DNA from: Bifidobacterium sp. ESL0704 | GTDB taxonomy: Bacteria > Actinomycetota > Actinomycetes > Actinomycetales > Bifidobacteriaceae | Assembly (NCBI RefSeq): GCF_029392075.1 | Contig: NZ_CP113929.1 | Coordinates: 1,488,001-1,552,000 of the forward strand | Reading direction: 5' to 3' | DNA: 64,000 nucleotides | Made by a program: the position numbers and the translations under genes | In this document: in pieces, positions 28,226 through 38,382 of the stretch | Position numbering within the stretch: position 1 is the first letter of the stretch | Layout: each line of letters starts with the position of its first letter | The notes under the pieces: generated by a model | The model's database searches: none | Told to the model about the DNA's origin: nothing | What the model saw: only the letters and a program-made list of their open reading frames with translations

Positions 28226-28316
28226 GCGGATTGGGGAAAAAATGCGATGCTGAGGAGTAAAGCTTGGCCTACCGGCCTGGAGGGTTCCGAAGCATTGTAT
28301 ATTTTCCCCAATCCGC
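28226..28316 (+). repeat. Large structured element, short form, copy A
   Basis: A 91-nt element has perfect 15-bp ends GCGGATTGGGGAAAA/TTTTCCCCAATCCGC and an interior GCGATGCTGAGG, AAAGCTTGGCC, a GGCC-TACC-GGCC hairpin, and GGGTTCCGAAGCATTG. The short form lacks the internal hairpins of copies C and D. It matches the element at 40197-40285 (opposite strand). CGACCAACC follows at 28316-28324, the same tail as after two other copies. It lies in inverted orientation to copy C. Confidence 0.85.
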
Positions 28317-28372
28317 GACCAACCCCTAAAAGTAGGTTAATCGCGAAACGTAACTGAGCAATCAGAGAAGAA

Positions 28373-29149
28373 TCAGGCCATAGCCGATTCAGTCGTTCCC
28401 TCCGGCAGATACTGATCATATCCAGTCTCTTCGAGTTCATCAGCCAATTCCGGTCCACCGGTCTTGACAAAGCGTCCGCCGGCAAACACATGCACGATAT
28501 CCGGCTTGATGTACTTGAGGATTCGCGTGTAATGGGTGATGAGCATGATGCCGAGGCCGGTGTTCTCCTTGGCGCGGTTCACACCTTCGGAGACGATGCG
28601 CAGCGCGTCGACGTCAAGGCCGGAATCGGTTTCGTCCATAATGGCGAACTTCGGCTTCAGCAGTTCGAGCTGCAGTACCTCAGCACGCTTCTTCTCGCCG
28701 CCGGAGAAGCCCTCGTTGACGGAACGTGAAGCGAATTTCTTGTCCATGCGAAGGTTCTTCATCGCATCCTGCAGTTCCTTGGCCCAAGTGCGGATGGCCG
28801 GAGCCTTGCCGTCGACCTCGGTCTTGGCGGTGCGCAGGAAGTTGGTCATGGAGACGCCCGGCACTTCGACCGGGTACTGCATCGCGAGGAACAGACCGGC
28901 CTTGGCACGCTCGTCGGCAGTCATCTTCAGGATGTCCTTGCCGTCGAGCAGCGCCTCGCCGGAGTCAACGAAGTACTTGGGGTGGCCGGCCAACGTGTAG
29001 GCCAGCGTCGACTTGCCGGAACCGTTGGGACCCATGATGGCGTGCGTCTCGCCGGAGTTGACGGTCAGGGTCGCACCTTTGAGAATCTGCTTGCGGCCTT
29101 CCTTGGTCTCCACCGATGCGTAGAGATCCTTGATTTCCAATGTAGACAT
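28373..29149 (-). CDS. sufC: Fe-S cluster assembly ATPase SufC
   Basis: SufC is the ABC-type ATPase of the SufBCD scaffold. The 258-residue protein has Walker A GPNGSGKST (near residue 39), signature FSGGEKKR (near 150), Walker B FAIMDETDSGLDVDAL and the switch histidine in LITHYTRIL. The start directly follows the sufD stop. The gene precedes the 537-base gap before sufS. Confidence 0.96.
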   Translation of the reverse strand: MSTLEIKDLYASVETKEGRKQILKGATLTVNSGETHAIMGPNGSGKSTLAYTLAGHPKYFVDSGEALLDGKDILKMTADERAKAGLFLAMQYPVEVPGVSMTNFLRTAKTEVDGKAPAIRTWAKELQDAMKNLRMDKKFASRSVNEGFSGGEKKRAEVLQLELLKPKFAIMDETDSGLDVDALRIVSEGVNRAKENTGLGIMLITHYTRILKYIKPDIVHVFAGGRFVKTGGPELADELEETGYDQYLPEGTTESAMA

Positions 29150-30373
29150 TTACTTATCCTCCAATACCGCTTGCATATCGGCGCTTTCGCCGCGCGCGAG
29201 TCTGCGGTCTATGACATTCATAAGGTGTTCGGCGATGCTGGGCACGCCGATTTGTTCGATCAGGTCGGCGAAGAATCCACGGACCACAAGCTTGCGGGCC
29301 TCGGACTCCGTGATGCCGCGCGACTGCAGGTAGAACAGTTCCTCGTCATCGAAATGGCCGACGGAGCTGGCGTGGCCGGCACCGATGATGTTGCCGTTCT
29401 CGATCTCAAGGTTGGGCTCGGAATCAGCCACCGGGCCGGGGGTCAGCACAAGGTTGCGGTTGAGCTCGTAAGAGTCGGTGTTCGGCGCCTGCGGCTGGAT
29501 GAGCGCATTGCCCACCCATGTCGAATGTGCGTCCTTGCCGTCGAGCGCGCCCTTGTAGACCACACGGGACTTGCACTCCGAATAGTTGTGCACCACCATC
29601 GTGCGATGTTCCAGATGCTGACCGGCTTCGGCGAAGTAGATGCCGAGCATGTTGAGGTCGCCTTGCGGTCCGCCGAACTCCTGATCCATACGGATACGCA
29701 CGATGTCACCGCCGAGGGTGACCATCGCGTGACGCAGCGAGGCGTTGTCGCCGACATGGATGCGCTGGTTGCCCACGTGCTTGGAGCCCTTGTCCCATTC
29801 CTGGACGAAGGTCGTGGAGACGTGAGAATCACGCCCGGTGATGATTTCGACACCTTCGGCAAGACGGGCCAGACCCTGATGCCGCACGACGATGTCGCCA
29901 TGCGTACGGTCGGCCACCTCGAGCACCAGATGCAGGGAATCAAGATCGGTTCCGTGTCCTTCAACGTCAACCAGAACCGGCTGATCCAGCTCGCCGGAGA
30001 TGGAGACGACGACGGTCTTGCTGCCGCTGTTCCATTCGACGGCCGAAACGCGGTCGTTGGGCTTCATCACAGAGCCGGAAGGCGCCTGGCCACGCTCGAT
30101 AACCGATTTGGTCACCTTGCTGTCGTCAATCGGGCTGCCGTCGATATTGCTGACAGTGACCTTGGTTTCACCGCTCGGGGTAAAGACGTCGAAGAACTCG
30201 CTGATACGATCAAGTGGCGTATAGCGCCAGTCCTCCTGCTTGCGTGTCGGCATCTTGAAGTCGTCCACCTCAAACGAGCGGGGCTCGTTGTCGGCACTGG
30301 ACGGCATCGCCGCCGGTATCGCGTAGGGATCATTGGGGTCCGCTACTGGAATATTCACTTCTTGTTCGGCCAT
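29150..30373 (-). CDS. sufD: Fe-S cluster assembly protein SufD
   Basis: SufD is the SufB-like subunit of the SufBC2D scaffold. The 407-residue protein has the family's right-handed beta-helix core and the C-terminal signature SSVGHFDDEELFYLQSRGI with EARKLVVRGFFADLIEQI near residues 340-375. It sits between sufB (3 bases upstream) and sufC (adjacent), the standard order. Confidence 0.94.
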   Translation of the reverse strand: MAEQEVNIPVADPNDPYAIPAAMPSSADNEPRSFEVDDFKMPTRKQEDWRYTPLDRISEFFDVFTPSGETKVTVSNIDGSPIDDSKVTKSVIERGQAPSGSVMKPNDRVSAVEWNSGSKTVVVSISGELDQPVLVDVEGHGTDLDSLHLVLEVADRTHGDIVVRHQGLARLAEGVEIITGRDSHVSTTFVQEWDKGSKHVGNQRIHVGDNASLRHAMVTLGGDIVRIRMDQEFGGPQGDLNMLGIYFAEAGQHLEHRTMVVHNYSECKSRVVYKGALDGKDAHSTWVGNALIQPQAPNTDSYELNRNLVLTPGPVADSEPNLEIENGNIIGAGHASSVGHFDDEELFYLQSRGITESEARKLVVRGFFADLIEQIGVPSIAEHLMNVIDRRLARGESADMQAVLEDK

Positions 30374-30376
30374 CGA

Positions 30377-31873
30377 TCAGCCCACCGATCCTTCCATTTG
30401 CAACTCGACAAGCCTGTTGAGCTCCAACGCGTATTCCATCGGAAGCTCACGGCTGATCGGCTCCACGAAACCGCGCACAATCATGCCCATGGCTTCCTTC
30501 TCCTCAAGCCCTCGGCTCATCAGGTAGAAAAGCTGGTCTTCGGAGACCTTGGAAACCGTCGCCTCGTGCGCCATCGTCACGTCGTCCTCGCGGATGTCGA
30601 CGTGCGGATACGTGTCGGAACGCGAGTAATCGTCAACCAACAATGTGTCGCAGACCACCGAAGAGCTCGAGCCCTTGGCGCCATCGATCACCTTGACCAG
30701 ACCACGGTAGGCGCAGCGTCCGCCTCCACGTGAAATCGACTTGGCGACGATGGTGGAGCTGGTGTGCGGAGCGAGATGGATCATCTTGGCGCCCGTGTCC
30801 TGATACTGGCCCTTGCCTGCGAAGCTCAACGACATGGTGGAGGCCTTGGCGTACGGCTCGGCCAGGATGCAGGACGGGTATTTCATACTCGCCTTGGAAC
30901 CGATGTTGCCGTCGACCCATTCCATGGTGCCGCCCTCTTTGACGTAGGCGCGCTGGGTGACGAGATTATAGACGTTGTTCGACCAGTTCTGCACCGTCGT
31001 ATAGCGGACGCGCGCGTTCTTGCCGACAATGATCTCGACGTTGGCGGCGTGCAGGGAGTCGGTCGCATAGATCGGGGCCGTGCAACCCTCGACGTAGTGG
31101 ACGTAGGAGCCTTCCTCGGCGATGATCAGCGTGCGTTCGAACTGGCCCATGTTCGGGGTATTGATGCGGAAGTAGGCCTGCAGCGGGATGTCGACATGGA
31201 CGCCCTTGGGCACGTAGACGAACGATCCGCCGGACCAAGCCGCGGTGTTCAACGCCGCGAACTTGTTGTCATCATAGGGAATGACGGTCGCGAAATATTT
31301 CTTGACCAGGTCCGGATACTCACGCAATGCGGTGTCGGTATCGGTGAAGATCACGCCTTGTTTTTTCAGGTCCTCCTGAATGGAGTTGTAGATGACCTCG
31401 GACTCGTACTGTGCGGCGACACCGGAGACCAGACGCTTCTTCTCGGCATCGGGAATGCCCAGCTTGTCGTAGGTGGTGCGAATATCCGTAGGCAAATCGT
31501 CCCAGCTCTTGGCGGGCTTGTCGATTGGCTTCACATAATATTTGAAGTCTTCTGCATGGAATTCGGAAAGATCCACACCCCACTTCGGCATCGGCTTCTC
31601 CACAAACGCGCGATACCCTTTCAGGCGCATGTCGAGCATCCATTGCGGTTCGCCCTTGTCGGCGGAAATGGCGCGGACGACGTTCTCGTCGATGCCCTTC
31701 TTCGCGGCCTCACCAGCCGCATCGGAATCGTGCCAGCCGTAGTTGTACTCGCCGAATTCCTGGATGATCTCGTCATCCTGTTTGATTTTATCCTCGTTGA
31801 CACGTTCGCGATCAGCCACATATTGGCTCATCTCCGTATCAGACGCGGCGTTTGGTGTTGGTTTTTCTGCCAC
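30377..31873 (-). CDS. sufB: Fe-S cluster assembly protein SufB
   Basis: SufB is the main scaffold subunit on which clusters form in the SufBC2D complex. The 498-residue protein has the conserved [20 protein letters not shown] (near residue 255), the core [26 protein letters not shown] split across the beta-helix near 395, and the C-terminal [19 protein letters not shown] at 31873 is preferred because GGGAGG lies nine bases upstream; an in-frame TTG at 31906 has no ribosome site. It is the first gene of the operon. No SufR-like regulator gene is adjacent. Confidence 0.94.
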   Translation of the reverse strand: MAEKPTPNAASDTEMSQYVADRERVNEDKIKQDDEIIQEFGEYNYGWHDSDAAGEAAKKGIDENVVRAISADKGEPQWMLDMRLKGYRAFVEKPMPKWGVDLSEFHAEDFKYYVKPIDKPAKSWDDLPTDIRTTYDKLGIPDAEKKRLVSGVAAQYESEVIYNSIQEDLKKQGVIFTDTDTALREYPDLVKKYFATVIPYDDNKFAALNTAAWSGGSFVYVPKGVHVDIPLQAYFRINTPNMGQFERTLIIAEEGSYVHYVEGCTAPIYATDSLHAANVEIIVGKNARVRYTTVQNWSNNVYNLVTQRAYVKEGGTMEWVDGNIGSKASMKYPSCILAEPYAKASTMSLSFAGKGQYQDTGAKMIHLAPHTSSTIVAKSISRGGGRCAYRGLVKVIDGAKGSSSSVVCDTLLVDDYSRSDTYPHVDIREDDVTMAHEATVSKVSEDQLFYLMSRGLEEKEAMGMIVRGFVEPISRELPMEYALELNRLVELQMEGSVG

Positions 31874-32183
31874 CGTACGCTGCCTCCCATCATTGACTAC
31901 ACTCAATATAAACCTAACAGAATTGGTCTTTCATTACTAGGGATGTGCCTAAAACAATGCCGACAATGAAAGTGATTTAATTCACAAGTTTTGTCTATAT
32001 TGTACCTATTTGTACCATTGTGTATTTGCTTTTCAAGCGCCAAGGCCTGCATCGCTGCATCGCTGGATACAGTAAGAAGACCCCACCGAAGCAGGGTCTT
32101 CTTACGCACGCTATCGAAAATACGGACTACCGGCATCGCCGGTTGACGATGAAGCGGAAGCAAGCATCGTCAAAGACCCGTTT
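31874..32183. promoter_or_regulatory. Intergenic region between sufB start and pyrG stop
   Basis: This 310-base stretch holds the suf promoter side and the end of pyrG. Two perfect inverted repeats are visible: TTGACGATG/CATCGTCAA (32142-32172) just past the pyrG stop, and AAGAAGACCC/GGGTCTTCTT (32074-32103). Either could end pyrG transcription, though neither has a long T-run. No gene is seen. Confidence 0.5.
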
Positions 32184-33863
32184 TCAGTCCTCTTCAGACC
32201 CACTTTTCCGGGCTTCCTGATGGTCGAGCGCTGCTTTCACCAGACCTTGGAAGAGCGGGTGCGGCTTGGTCGGACGGGACTTGAATTCGGGGTGAGCCTG
32301 CGTACCGACATAGAACGGGTGCACGTCCTGCGGCAGCTCGACGAACTCGGTGAGCTCGCCGTCCGGGCTCTGACCGGAAATCTCGAGGCCCGCCTCCTGC
32401 AACGGCTTCTTGTAGGCCACGTTCACCTCATAACGATGACGGTGACGCTCGCTGACATTGGTGGTGCCATACAGCTTGGCGACCAGCGAATCCTCCTTCA
32501 ACACGGCCGGATAGGCACCGAGGCGCATGGTGTGCCCCATATCGGAATTGGCGAGGATGTCCTTCTGCTCTTCCATCGTGGCGATGACCGGATTCTTGCA
32601 ACCGGGCTCGAACTCGGAGGAATCCGCATCCTCAAGCTCAAGAACGTCGCGGGCATACTCGATGACCATGCACTGCAGGCCCAAGCAAAGGCCGAGCGCA
32701 GGCAGCTTATGCTCACGGGCGTAGCGCAGCGCGCCGATCTTGCCTTCGATGCCGCGGATGCCGAAACCACCGGGGACGATGATGCCGTCCATGTCGCGCA
32801 GTTCTGCGTCGGCGCCGGCTTCGCTCTCGCAAAGGTCGGCCGCAACGAGCTTGACGTTGGCCTTGGCGTAATTGCCGAAACCGCCGGCCTTGACGGCCTC
32901 GATGACGGAAAGATAGGCGTCGGGCAGGTCGATGTACTTGCCGACGATGGCGACGTTGACTTCCTGCTTCGGATGGTGCACGCGCTCCAGCAGATCGTCC
33001 CACTCGGCCCAATCCACATCGTGGGCGGACATCTCAAGGTAGCGGACCACATAGGCGTCGAGGCCTTCGTTGTGCAGAATCTTCGGCACGTCGTAGATGC
33101 TCGGGGCATCCACACAGTTGACCACGCCCTCTTCGTCCACGTCGCACATCAGGGAGATCTTGTCCTTGATGCCTTGGTTCAGCGGGCGGTCGCTGCGCAG
33201 CACCAGCGCGTCGGGAGTAATGCCGAGCTGGCGCAGGGTCATCACGGAATGCTGGGTCGGCTTGGTCTTCAGCTCGTGGGCCGCGGGCAGATACGGCACC
33301 AACGAAACATGCACGAACATGCAGTTGTGCGGGCCGAGTTCGCGCTTGACCTCACGCGCGGCCTCGAGGAACGGCTGCGACTCGATGTCGCCGACCGTAC
33401 CGCCGATCTCGGTGATGATCACATCGACGTCGTCTGCGGCCTGGGCGCGCATACGGCTCTTGATCTCATTGGTGATATGCGGGATGACCTGGACGCACTG
33501 GCCGAGGTACTTGCCGGCGCGCTCTTTGTCAAGCACGGACTGGTAGATCTGACCGGTGGTCACGTTAGCCTTCTGGGAAAGGAACACGTCGAGGAAACGC
33601 TCGTAATGGCCGATATCCAGATCGGTTTCGGCACCGTCTTCGGTGACATAGACCTCACCGTGCTGGAACGGGTTCATCGTGCCCGGGTCAACGTTGATAT
33701 AGGGATCGAGTTTCTGCTGGAGAACACGAAGACCACGACTACGAAGAAGACGACCGAGAGAGGATGCTGTCAAGCCCTTACCGAGGGATGAAACAACGCC
33801 ACCGGTGACGAAAATATGCTTGGTGACATGCCCATGGGAACTATCATTATTATCTTTAACCAT
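32184..33863 (-). CDS. pyrG: CTP synthase
   Basis: PyrG makes CTP from UTP, ATP and glutamine in the cytoplasm. The 559-residue protein has the synthetase domain with [18 protein letters not shown] (near residue 20) and a C-terminal class I glutamine amidotransferase domain with GGFGIRG and nucleophile [10 protein letters not shown] (Cys near 393). The length is normal. It is a single gene on this strand. Confidence 0.97.
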   Translation of the reverse strand: MVKDNNDSSHGHVTKHIFVTGGVVSSLGKGLTASSLGRLLRSRGLRVLQQKLDPYINVDPGTMNPFQHGEVYVTEDGAETDLDIGHYERFLDVFLSQKANVTTGQIYQSVLDKERAGKYLGQCVQVIPHITNEIKSRMRAQAADDVDVIITEIGGTVGDIESQPFLEAAREVKRELGPHNCMFVHVSLVPYLPAAHELKTKPTQHSVMTLRQLGITPDALVLRSDRPLNQGIKDKISLMCDVDEEGVVNCVDAPSIYDVPKILHNEGLDAYVVRYLEMSAHDVDWAEWDDLLERVHHPKQEVNVAIVGKYIDLPDAYLSVIEAVKAGGFGNYAKANVKLVAADLCESEAGADAELRDMDGIIVPGGFGIRGIEGKIGALRYAREHKLPALGLCLGLQCMVIEYARDVLELEDADSSEFEPGCKNPVIATMEEQKDILANSDMGHTMRLGAYPAVLKEDSLVAKLYGTTNVSERHRHRYEVNVAYKKPLQEAGLEISGQSPDGELTEFVELPQDVHPFYVGTQAHPEFKSRPTKPHPLFQGLVKAALDHQEARKSGSEED

Positions 33864-34003
33864 GGAACTTCAGTCTATCAGTGCCTATTGACCCGGCGTG
33901 TTCGTAGGCGTCGCCCTCATCACCCGCAAAATCGCCGAAATCCGCCGCAACGCCCGCTATTCTTCATCCCACTTGCCGACAGCCAGTGAATCTGTGAGAA
34001 AAA

Positions 34004-34273
34004 CTACTGACCGGCTTCGGCCCTTTTCCTTTTCGCTTCTTCCATGGCCTTCTTCAATTCAACATTGTCCTTATCGGCCTGTCGCTGTCCGGCCCATGTC
34101 GAAACCGCACCGAAACAGGTCAGCACCAAAGCCAATCCATAGGTTCCGGGCCGTTGCAATTCCGCCGTGAAAGCACGCTCAGAGAAAACACCAAGAGCCA
34201 GCACGAACAGCACATACTGCACCAGCGTCAAAAGGACGAACCACAGCATCTTCTTCTTTTTCTTTTCAGACAT
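34004..34273 (-). CDS. Small membrane protein, unknown function
   Basis: The 89-residue protein is not recognised. It has a Lys-rich start (MSEKKKKK), two hydrophobic segments (MLWFVLLTLVQYVLFVLALG and YGLALVLTCFGAVSTWAG) and a charged helical tail (NVELKKAMEEAKRKRAEAGQ) likely to be cytoplasmic and possibly coiled coil. GAAGGAG lies nine bases before ATG, which supports it as a real gene. It is next to pyrG on the same strand. Confidence 0.75.
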   Translation of the reverse strand: MSEKKKKKMLWFVLLTLVQYVLFVLALGVFSERAFTAELQRPGTYGLALVLTCFGAVSTWAGQRQADKDNVELKKAMEEAKRKRAEAGQ

Positions 34274-34359
34274 CCTCGTCTCTCCTTCGATGATAAATGA
34301 TATCAGAATAAGGTTAGCACAGAAGAAAGTGCATCGACGGCACAGTCGTTCACTTCAAC

Positions 34360-34556
34360 TGTAACGTCATCATTTGAGCACTATTCCCAAACCACTGACG
34401 TTACACACTTCTAACTGTCATCAATTCGAGACTATTCGCCATATCCTGACACTTAGCGGTAGCAAACGTCACCAATTGAAGACTATTCGTCGGTTGCTGA
34501 CATCTAGCAGCTACAACTGTCATCATTTGAGCAATATTCTCAGGAGAATGACAGTT
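34360..34556. repeat. Family-2 palindrome array, upstream side of second nuclease gene
   Basis: Four units lie at 34360-34405, 34413-34454, 34460-34513 and 34515-34556, about 50 bases apart. Each has arms ending GTCA and starting TGAC (for example TGTAACGTCA/TGACGTTACA and AACTGTCA/TGACAGTT). Inside is a conserved core such as TCATCATTTGAGCACTATTC. Arms outside GTCA/TGAC covary between units, while the core is kept on one side only. The family is distinct from that around the first nuclease gene. The 498-base gap holds no other gene. Confidence 0.88.
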
Positions 34557-34647
34557 ACGCCAATCGAACCGGGAAACCAAACATAGACAGGGCCGATTCT
34601 GCTACCACGACGATGGATAGTTCAGGCAGGTACACCGTTACTGCCTA

Positions 34648-34703
34648 CCTCAAATGTGGACAATTCTGGCACGTATGCCCCGACACGCCTCAAATGTGGA
34701 CAA
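34648..34703 (+). promoter_or_regulatory. Direct repeat upstream of second nuclease gene, possible operator
   Basis: CCTCAAATGTGGACAA occurs at 34648-34663 and again, identically, at 34688-34703, 40 bases apart (about four helical turns on one face). It lies 70-125 bases before the nuclease start. A TTGGAC...TATTCT pair between 34736 and 34766 could be the promoter, though the spacing is long. Confidence 0.45.
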
Positions 34704-34772
34704 CTCCTATCATTCGACCACAGTACCCGTTTGAGTTGGACTATCACACCGCGCATCCTCTATTCTGCAATC

Positions 34773-35729
34773 ATGAGGCGCAACAAACGAATCGAATCGA
34801 TGCTCGATCAGGCTGAAAAGAACGGCGAATGCCTGCCGTGCCGGGACAATCCGGCCTATCGCGCTCTGCAACGTAGGGCCAGCCGAAACGAACTGCTCTC
34901 TCCATATCCTTGCGTCTTTGTCCGACAGGAATTCTGGAATGGGCTCGATCCCTCGCGGCAGGACCTCGCGCTGGTCAAAGCACTTTCGATTTTGCACGAA
35001 AACTGGACGTTCACGGGGGTTTCGGCCGCAAACATTCATGGACTCGACCATAGTCACGCCTTACACAGGCGGCACAACATCTACATCGTGTCGACCTCGG
35101 GCAACTCGACGGGTCAACACGACAAACTCAAACGACTCTACATCCGCAAACCGCACGTCATCGCCATTCAAGGTGTCAAAGTCACCGACATCCCGCAGAC
35201 ACTGATCAGCATGGCTCTCACACACTCATTTTGCGAGGCTCTGCCCGTTTTCGACGCGGCCGCGCGAAGCGGAACCACGAAATCCGACATCCTGAAAGCC
35301 TGCAAAAACATGCGTGTCGACAAGACAGACATCAACAGGCTCATCTCATTGATGAACCCACTGAGCGAGAACAGCGGCGAATCACTGGCACGTGCGACCA
35401 TGATCGAGCTGGGTTTCGTCGTCCCGCGCCTGCAAGTACCTTTCCGCAATCCTGATCCAAACCATCAGCCCTATCGCGCGGACTTCACATGGCAGCTGCC
35501 CGGTAATCGTTGTGTTGTCGCGGAATACGACGGGATGCAAAAGTATGTGATGCAATCGGGATTTTCGCGCTCAACCATTGAAAACAAGGTACACGAACAG
35601 CTTCGTCGCGAAACGGACTTGAAAGCCCAAGGTGCGGACCTTATCGTCCGCTTCCAATATGAGGACTTACTGCATCCTCAACGGTTGGAAGCAAAACTGG
35701 ACGCGGCAGGAATACCAAAACGTACGTGA
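34773..35729 (+). CDS. AbiEi-like protein with DUF559/PD-(D/E)XK nuclease domain, copy 2
   Basis: This 318-residue paralog of the protein at 11133-12122 aligns from MRRNKRIESMLDQAEKNGEC onward. Shared features are SPYPCVFVRQEFW, FTGVSAANIHGLD and DIPQTLISMALTHSF in the AbiEi-like half. The nuclease half has GESLAR (Glu203), YRADFTW (Asp237) and AEYDGMQKY (Glu251, Lys257). ATG at 34773 is chosen by alignment with its paralog. Family-2 palindromes lie on both sides of the gene. No partner toxin gene is adjacent. The function (regulator, nuclease or both) is inferred. Confidence 0.7.
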   Translation: MRRNKRIESMLDQAEKNGECLPCRDNPAYRALQRRASRNELLSPYPCVFVRQEFWNGLDPSRQDLALVKALSILHENWTFTGVSAANIHGLDHSHALHRRHNIYIVSTSGNSTGQHDKLKRLYIRKPHVIAIQGVKVTDIPQTLISMALTHSFCEALPVFDAAARSGTTKSDILKACKNMRVDKTDINRLISLMNPLSENSGESLARATMIELGFVVPRLQVPFRNPDPNHQPYRADFTWQLPGNRCVVAEYDGMQKYVMQSGFSRSTIENKVHEQLRRETDLKAQGADLIVRFQYEDLLHPQRLEAKLDAAGIPKRT

Positions 35730-35804
35730 GCCGTCATCCATCTCGAAAAGTTGGAACAACTGCATTACTTTTTCTTAAGCAAGCACCACACTTGAACCGA
35801 TGAA

Positions 35805-35956
35805 GTTCGATAACGTCAACAATCCGAGATTATTCCCGAAACACGAACAATTATCATCCCTATATGGCCATAATTGAGGAATAGTCGCAGATTATGTCCA
35901 ATAAGCGCATATTATCGTCATGATTTCAGCACTATTCCAAAAGCAGGAACGATAAC
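35805..35956. repeat. Family-2 palindromes, downstream side of second nuclease gene
   Basis: Three looser units follow the gene. Unit 35805-35855 has GTTCG/CGAAC arms and core TCAACAATCCGAGATTATTCC. Unit 35868-35896 is inverted, with core GCGACTATTCC on the minus strand. Unit 35911-35956 has TTATCGT/ACGATAA arms and core TCATGATTTCAGCACTATTCC. The rest of the 364-base gap to aroQ shows no gene. Confidence 0.75.
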
Positions 35957-36093
35957 CCCACAATCAGCTGCAATCATCGGCCCATATCCGACATTGCTGC
36001 CGATAGAGAAAAGCCAAAACCATCTTCCGCTGCGCCGGCTCATGAGCTGCCGCATCAAGCTTTCTGCATGACCAGCTGCGTGCCTTCTGCTAC

Positions 36094-36540
36094 CTACTGC
36101 TCCAGCAGATGAGCGACGGCGTCGAGGGCGAGCTTGTAGCCGTAGAAGCCCATACCCGTGATGGTACCGGTGGCTACCGGGCTGATGACGCTGTACTTGC
36201 GGAACGTGTCTCGTGCGGAAGGGTTGGAGATATGCACTTCCATCAGCGGCAGTCCGGCGTCGGTGACCATTTTCGCGGCATCGGAAAGACCATAGCTGTA
36301 ATGGGTGAACGCGGCAGGGTTCATCACCACCGGAGTCTTCTCGTCGACTGCCCGATGCATCCAGCCGATGACCTCGGCCTCATCGTCGGACTGGCGCACT
36401 TCGACCTCCAGGCCGAGTGCACGACCCCATTCGGTGCAGTCCTTGCGCAGGGTCTGAAGATCCTGACGCCCGTAGATATCGGGTTCACGTACTCCCAGAC
36501 GCCCGAGATTCGGTCCGTTGACAACGATTACCTTGGTCAT
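36094..36540 (-). CDS. aroQ: 3-dehydroquinate dehydratase, type II
   Basis: AroQ converts 3-dehydroquinate to 3-dehydroshikimate, the third step of the shikimate pathway. The 148-residue protein has the type II motifs VNGPNLGRLGVREPDIYG at the N-terminus (with catalytic Tyr in DIYG), NPAAFTHYSYGLSDA, and EVHISNPSARDTFRKYSVIS. ATG at 36540 follows AAAGGATAAAATC. It is the third gene of aroC-aroKB-aroQ. Confidence 0.96.
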   Translation of the reverse strand: MTKVIVVNGPNLGRLGVREPDIYGRQDLQTLRKDCTEWGRALGLEVEVRQSDDEAEVIGWMHRAVDEKTPVVMNPAAFTHYSYGLSDAAKMVTDAGLPLMEVHISNPSARDTFRKYSVISPVATGTITGMGFYGYKLALDAVAHLLEQ

Positions 36541-36656
36541 GATTTTATCCTTTGTGTTGAAATGATGAATGACATATCGCAGGTCGATAGATACGTGTTC
36601 GGCAAATGGTGAAATATCAACGTTTCTCAGACCCATCTACCGACTTGCGATAGCGC

Positions 36657-38282
36657 TCAACTGCGAATACGCTTAAACGCCTCCACGAGCGCATCCATCG
36701 GCGGATCCTCAAGGTGCATCGGATGGCCAACACCGTCGAGAATGACGAAACGCAGGGTGTTGCCGCGAGCCTTCTTGTCCTTGTGCATCAACGCGAGCAC
36801 ATCGTCCCAATTCCCGCCGTCCCACGAGATCGGCAGACCAAGCGAGGAGAAGATCGAACGGTGCAGGTCGACGGTCTTCTGGTCGATGTGGCCGAGAATA
36901 TGGGAGAGTTCCGCTGCATAAACGCAACCGACGGCCACCGCATTGCCATGGCGCCAACGGAAATGTTCGAGCTTTTCGATGGCGTGGGCCAGTGTATGCC
37001 CGTAGTTCAGGAATTCACGCAGGCCGGCTTCTTTCAAGTCATTGGAGACATGGTAGGCCTTGACGCGAACGGTGCGCTCAATGAGTTCGGCGACCACATC
37101 CTCGAGTGGTGTTCCGAGAAAATCGTCACCATTGAAATTGCGCAGTTCCGCGGCATGTTCCTGCAAAATGTCAAGAATCGCGGTGTCACGGATAAACCCG
37201 GACTTGGCCACTTCCCCGAGCCCCTCGGTGAAGATATCCTGTGGTAACGTCTTCAACGCACGCAAATCGGCGAGCACACCGGCAGGGGTGTAGAACGAGC
37301 CGACCAGATTCTTGCCTTCGTCGGTGTTGATACCGGTTTTGCCACCGGTCGAGGCGTCTACCATCGCCAGCAGAGAGGTCGGGCAGTTGACGTAACGAAT
37401 GCCGCGCATCCAGGTCGCCGCGATGAAACCGGCTAGGTCGGTCGCGGCTCCCCCGCCCAGGCCGACAATGGCATCAGAACGCGTGAAACCGATTTCGCCG
37501 AGCCTCTTCCAGATGGTTTTGGCCACGTCGATGGTCTTGCCTTTCTCAGCGTCGGCAATGACCATGTCGTAGACTTCATAACCTGCCTGGCGCAACAATG
37601 CGCGCGCCTGATCTGAGTGCCGCTGGACGGGTTGGGTATGAATCAATGCCACCCGTACCACGTCTTGCCCGACGACTTCCCGCAAACGGTTCAATGTGCC
37701 TTCACCGATGCAGACGTCATAAGGTTCGATTCCCGAACCGGTGACATGAACAATGCGTTCCTGAATCATATTGCTCAGCTTTCTTGCCGCCACACGCGGC
37801 GTCGAACCATGGGTGTGCACCTGCAGATTGGATATTTCGCGGAAAACGGGGTCGCGCTCTTCGTAGAGCTTCATCCAGCGCTTGTCGGCGTTACCTTTGA
37901 GCATCGGCCGGTTTCCGCCGCGTGAGGCGCGTTCCATGGCCTCGTGCTTGTCGGCTTGCAGGTAGACCAGTTTGCCACCGGCGGCGGCGTAATCGATCAA
38001 GGCGTCACGGGTGGACTGCGTCATGGGGGCCCCGCCGCCCAACGCAAGCAGACCGTCAAACGAAACAAGCAAATCGGCGATGACATCGGCTTCCAACTTT
38101 CGGAATTCGGGTTCGCCGTATCGTTCGAAATACCGGGGAATCTTCATACCGGCCTCATGTTCGATCTCGATATCCGCATCGGCGAAATCGACATCGAGCA
38201 TCTGCGCCGCCTCACGTCCCACACGTGTCTTACCAGCACCGGGCATACCGATGACCACGGCAAGCGGACGATGACCACTCAT
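36657..38282 (-). CDS. aroKB: Bifunctional shikimate kinase/3-dehydroquinate synthase
   Basis: One protein of 541 residues joins two shikimate-pathway enzymes that act at steps 5 and 2. Residues about 1-170 are shikimate kinase, with P-loop [11 protein letters not shown] and the DxD/GGGAP elements ([18 protein letters not shown]). Residues about 185-541 are dehydroquinate synthase, with NAD site [36 protein letters not shown], and zinc ligands in [21 protein letters not shown]. There is no frameshift between them. Such fusions occur in bifidobacteria. Confidence 0.95.
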   Translation of the reverse strand: MSGHRPLAVVIGMPGAGKTRVGREAAQMLDVDFADADIEIEHEAGMKIPRYFERYGEPEFRKLEADVIADLLVSFDGLLALGGGAPMTQSTRDALIDYAAAGGKLVYLQADKHEAMERASRGGNRPMLKGNADKRWMKLYEERDPVFREISNLQVHTHGSTPRVAARKLSNMIQERIVHVTGSGIEPYDVCIGEGTLNRLREVVGQDVVRVALIHTQPVQRHSDQARALLRQAGYEVYDMVIADAEKGKTIDVAKTIWKRLGEIGFTRSDAIVGLGGGAATDLAGFIAATWMRGIRYVNCPTSLLAMVDASTGGKTGINTDEGKNLVGSFYTPAGVLADLRALKTLPQDIFTEGLGEVAKSGFIRDTAILDILQEHAAELRNFNGDDFLGTPLEDVVAELIERTVRVKAYHVSNDLKEAGLREFLNYGHTLAHAIEKLEHFRWRHGNAVAVGCVYAAELSHILGHIDQKTVDLHRSIFSSLGLPISWDGGNWDDVLALMHKDKKARGNTLRFVILDGVGHPMHLEDPPMDALVEAFKRIRS

Positions 38283-38382
38283 GATTGTTGCACCTTGTCT
38301 CTCTTAACTCTACGTTTCTCTGTGTTGTTACCTATCCTAATTTCGCATGCCCCAAGCACGCCACGCAGACACGAGATGGCAA

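Noticed and set aside
27871..28316. Simple terminators in the sufC–sufS gap
   Set aside because: The stems are too long and complex, have no T-runs, and have homologs at 40197-40512.
28982..30733. 583-codon open frame on the plus strand
   Set aside because: It is antisense to sufC, sufD and sufB, which are certain genes.
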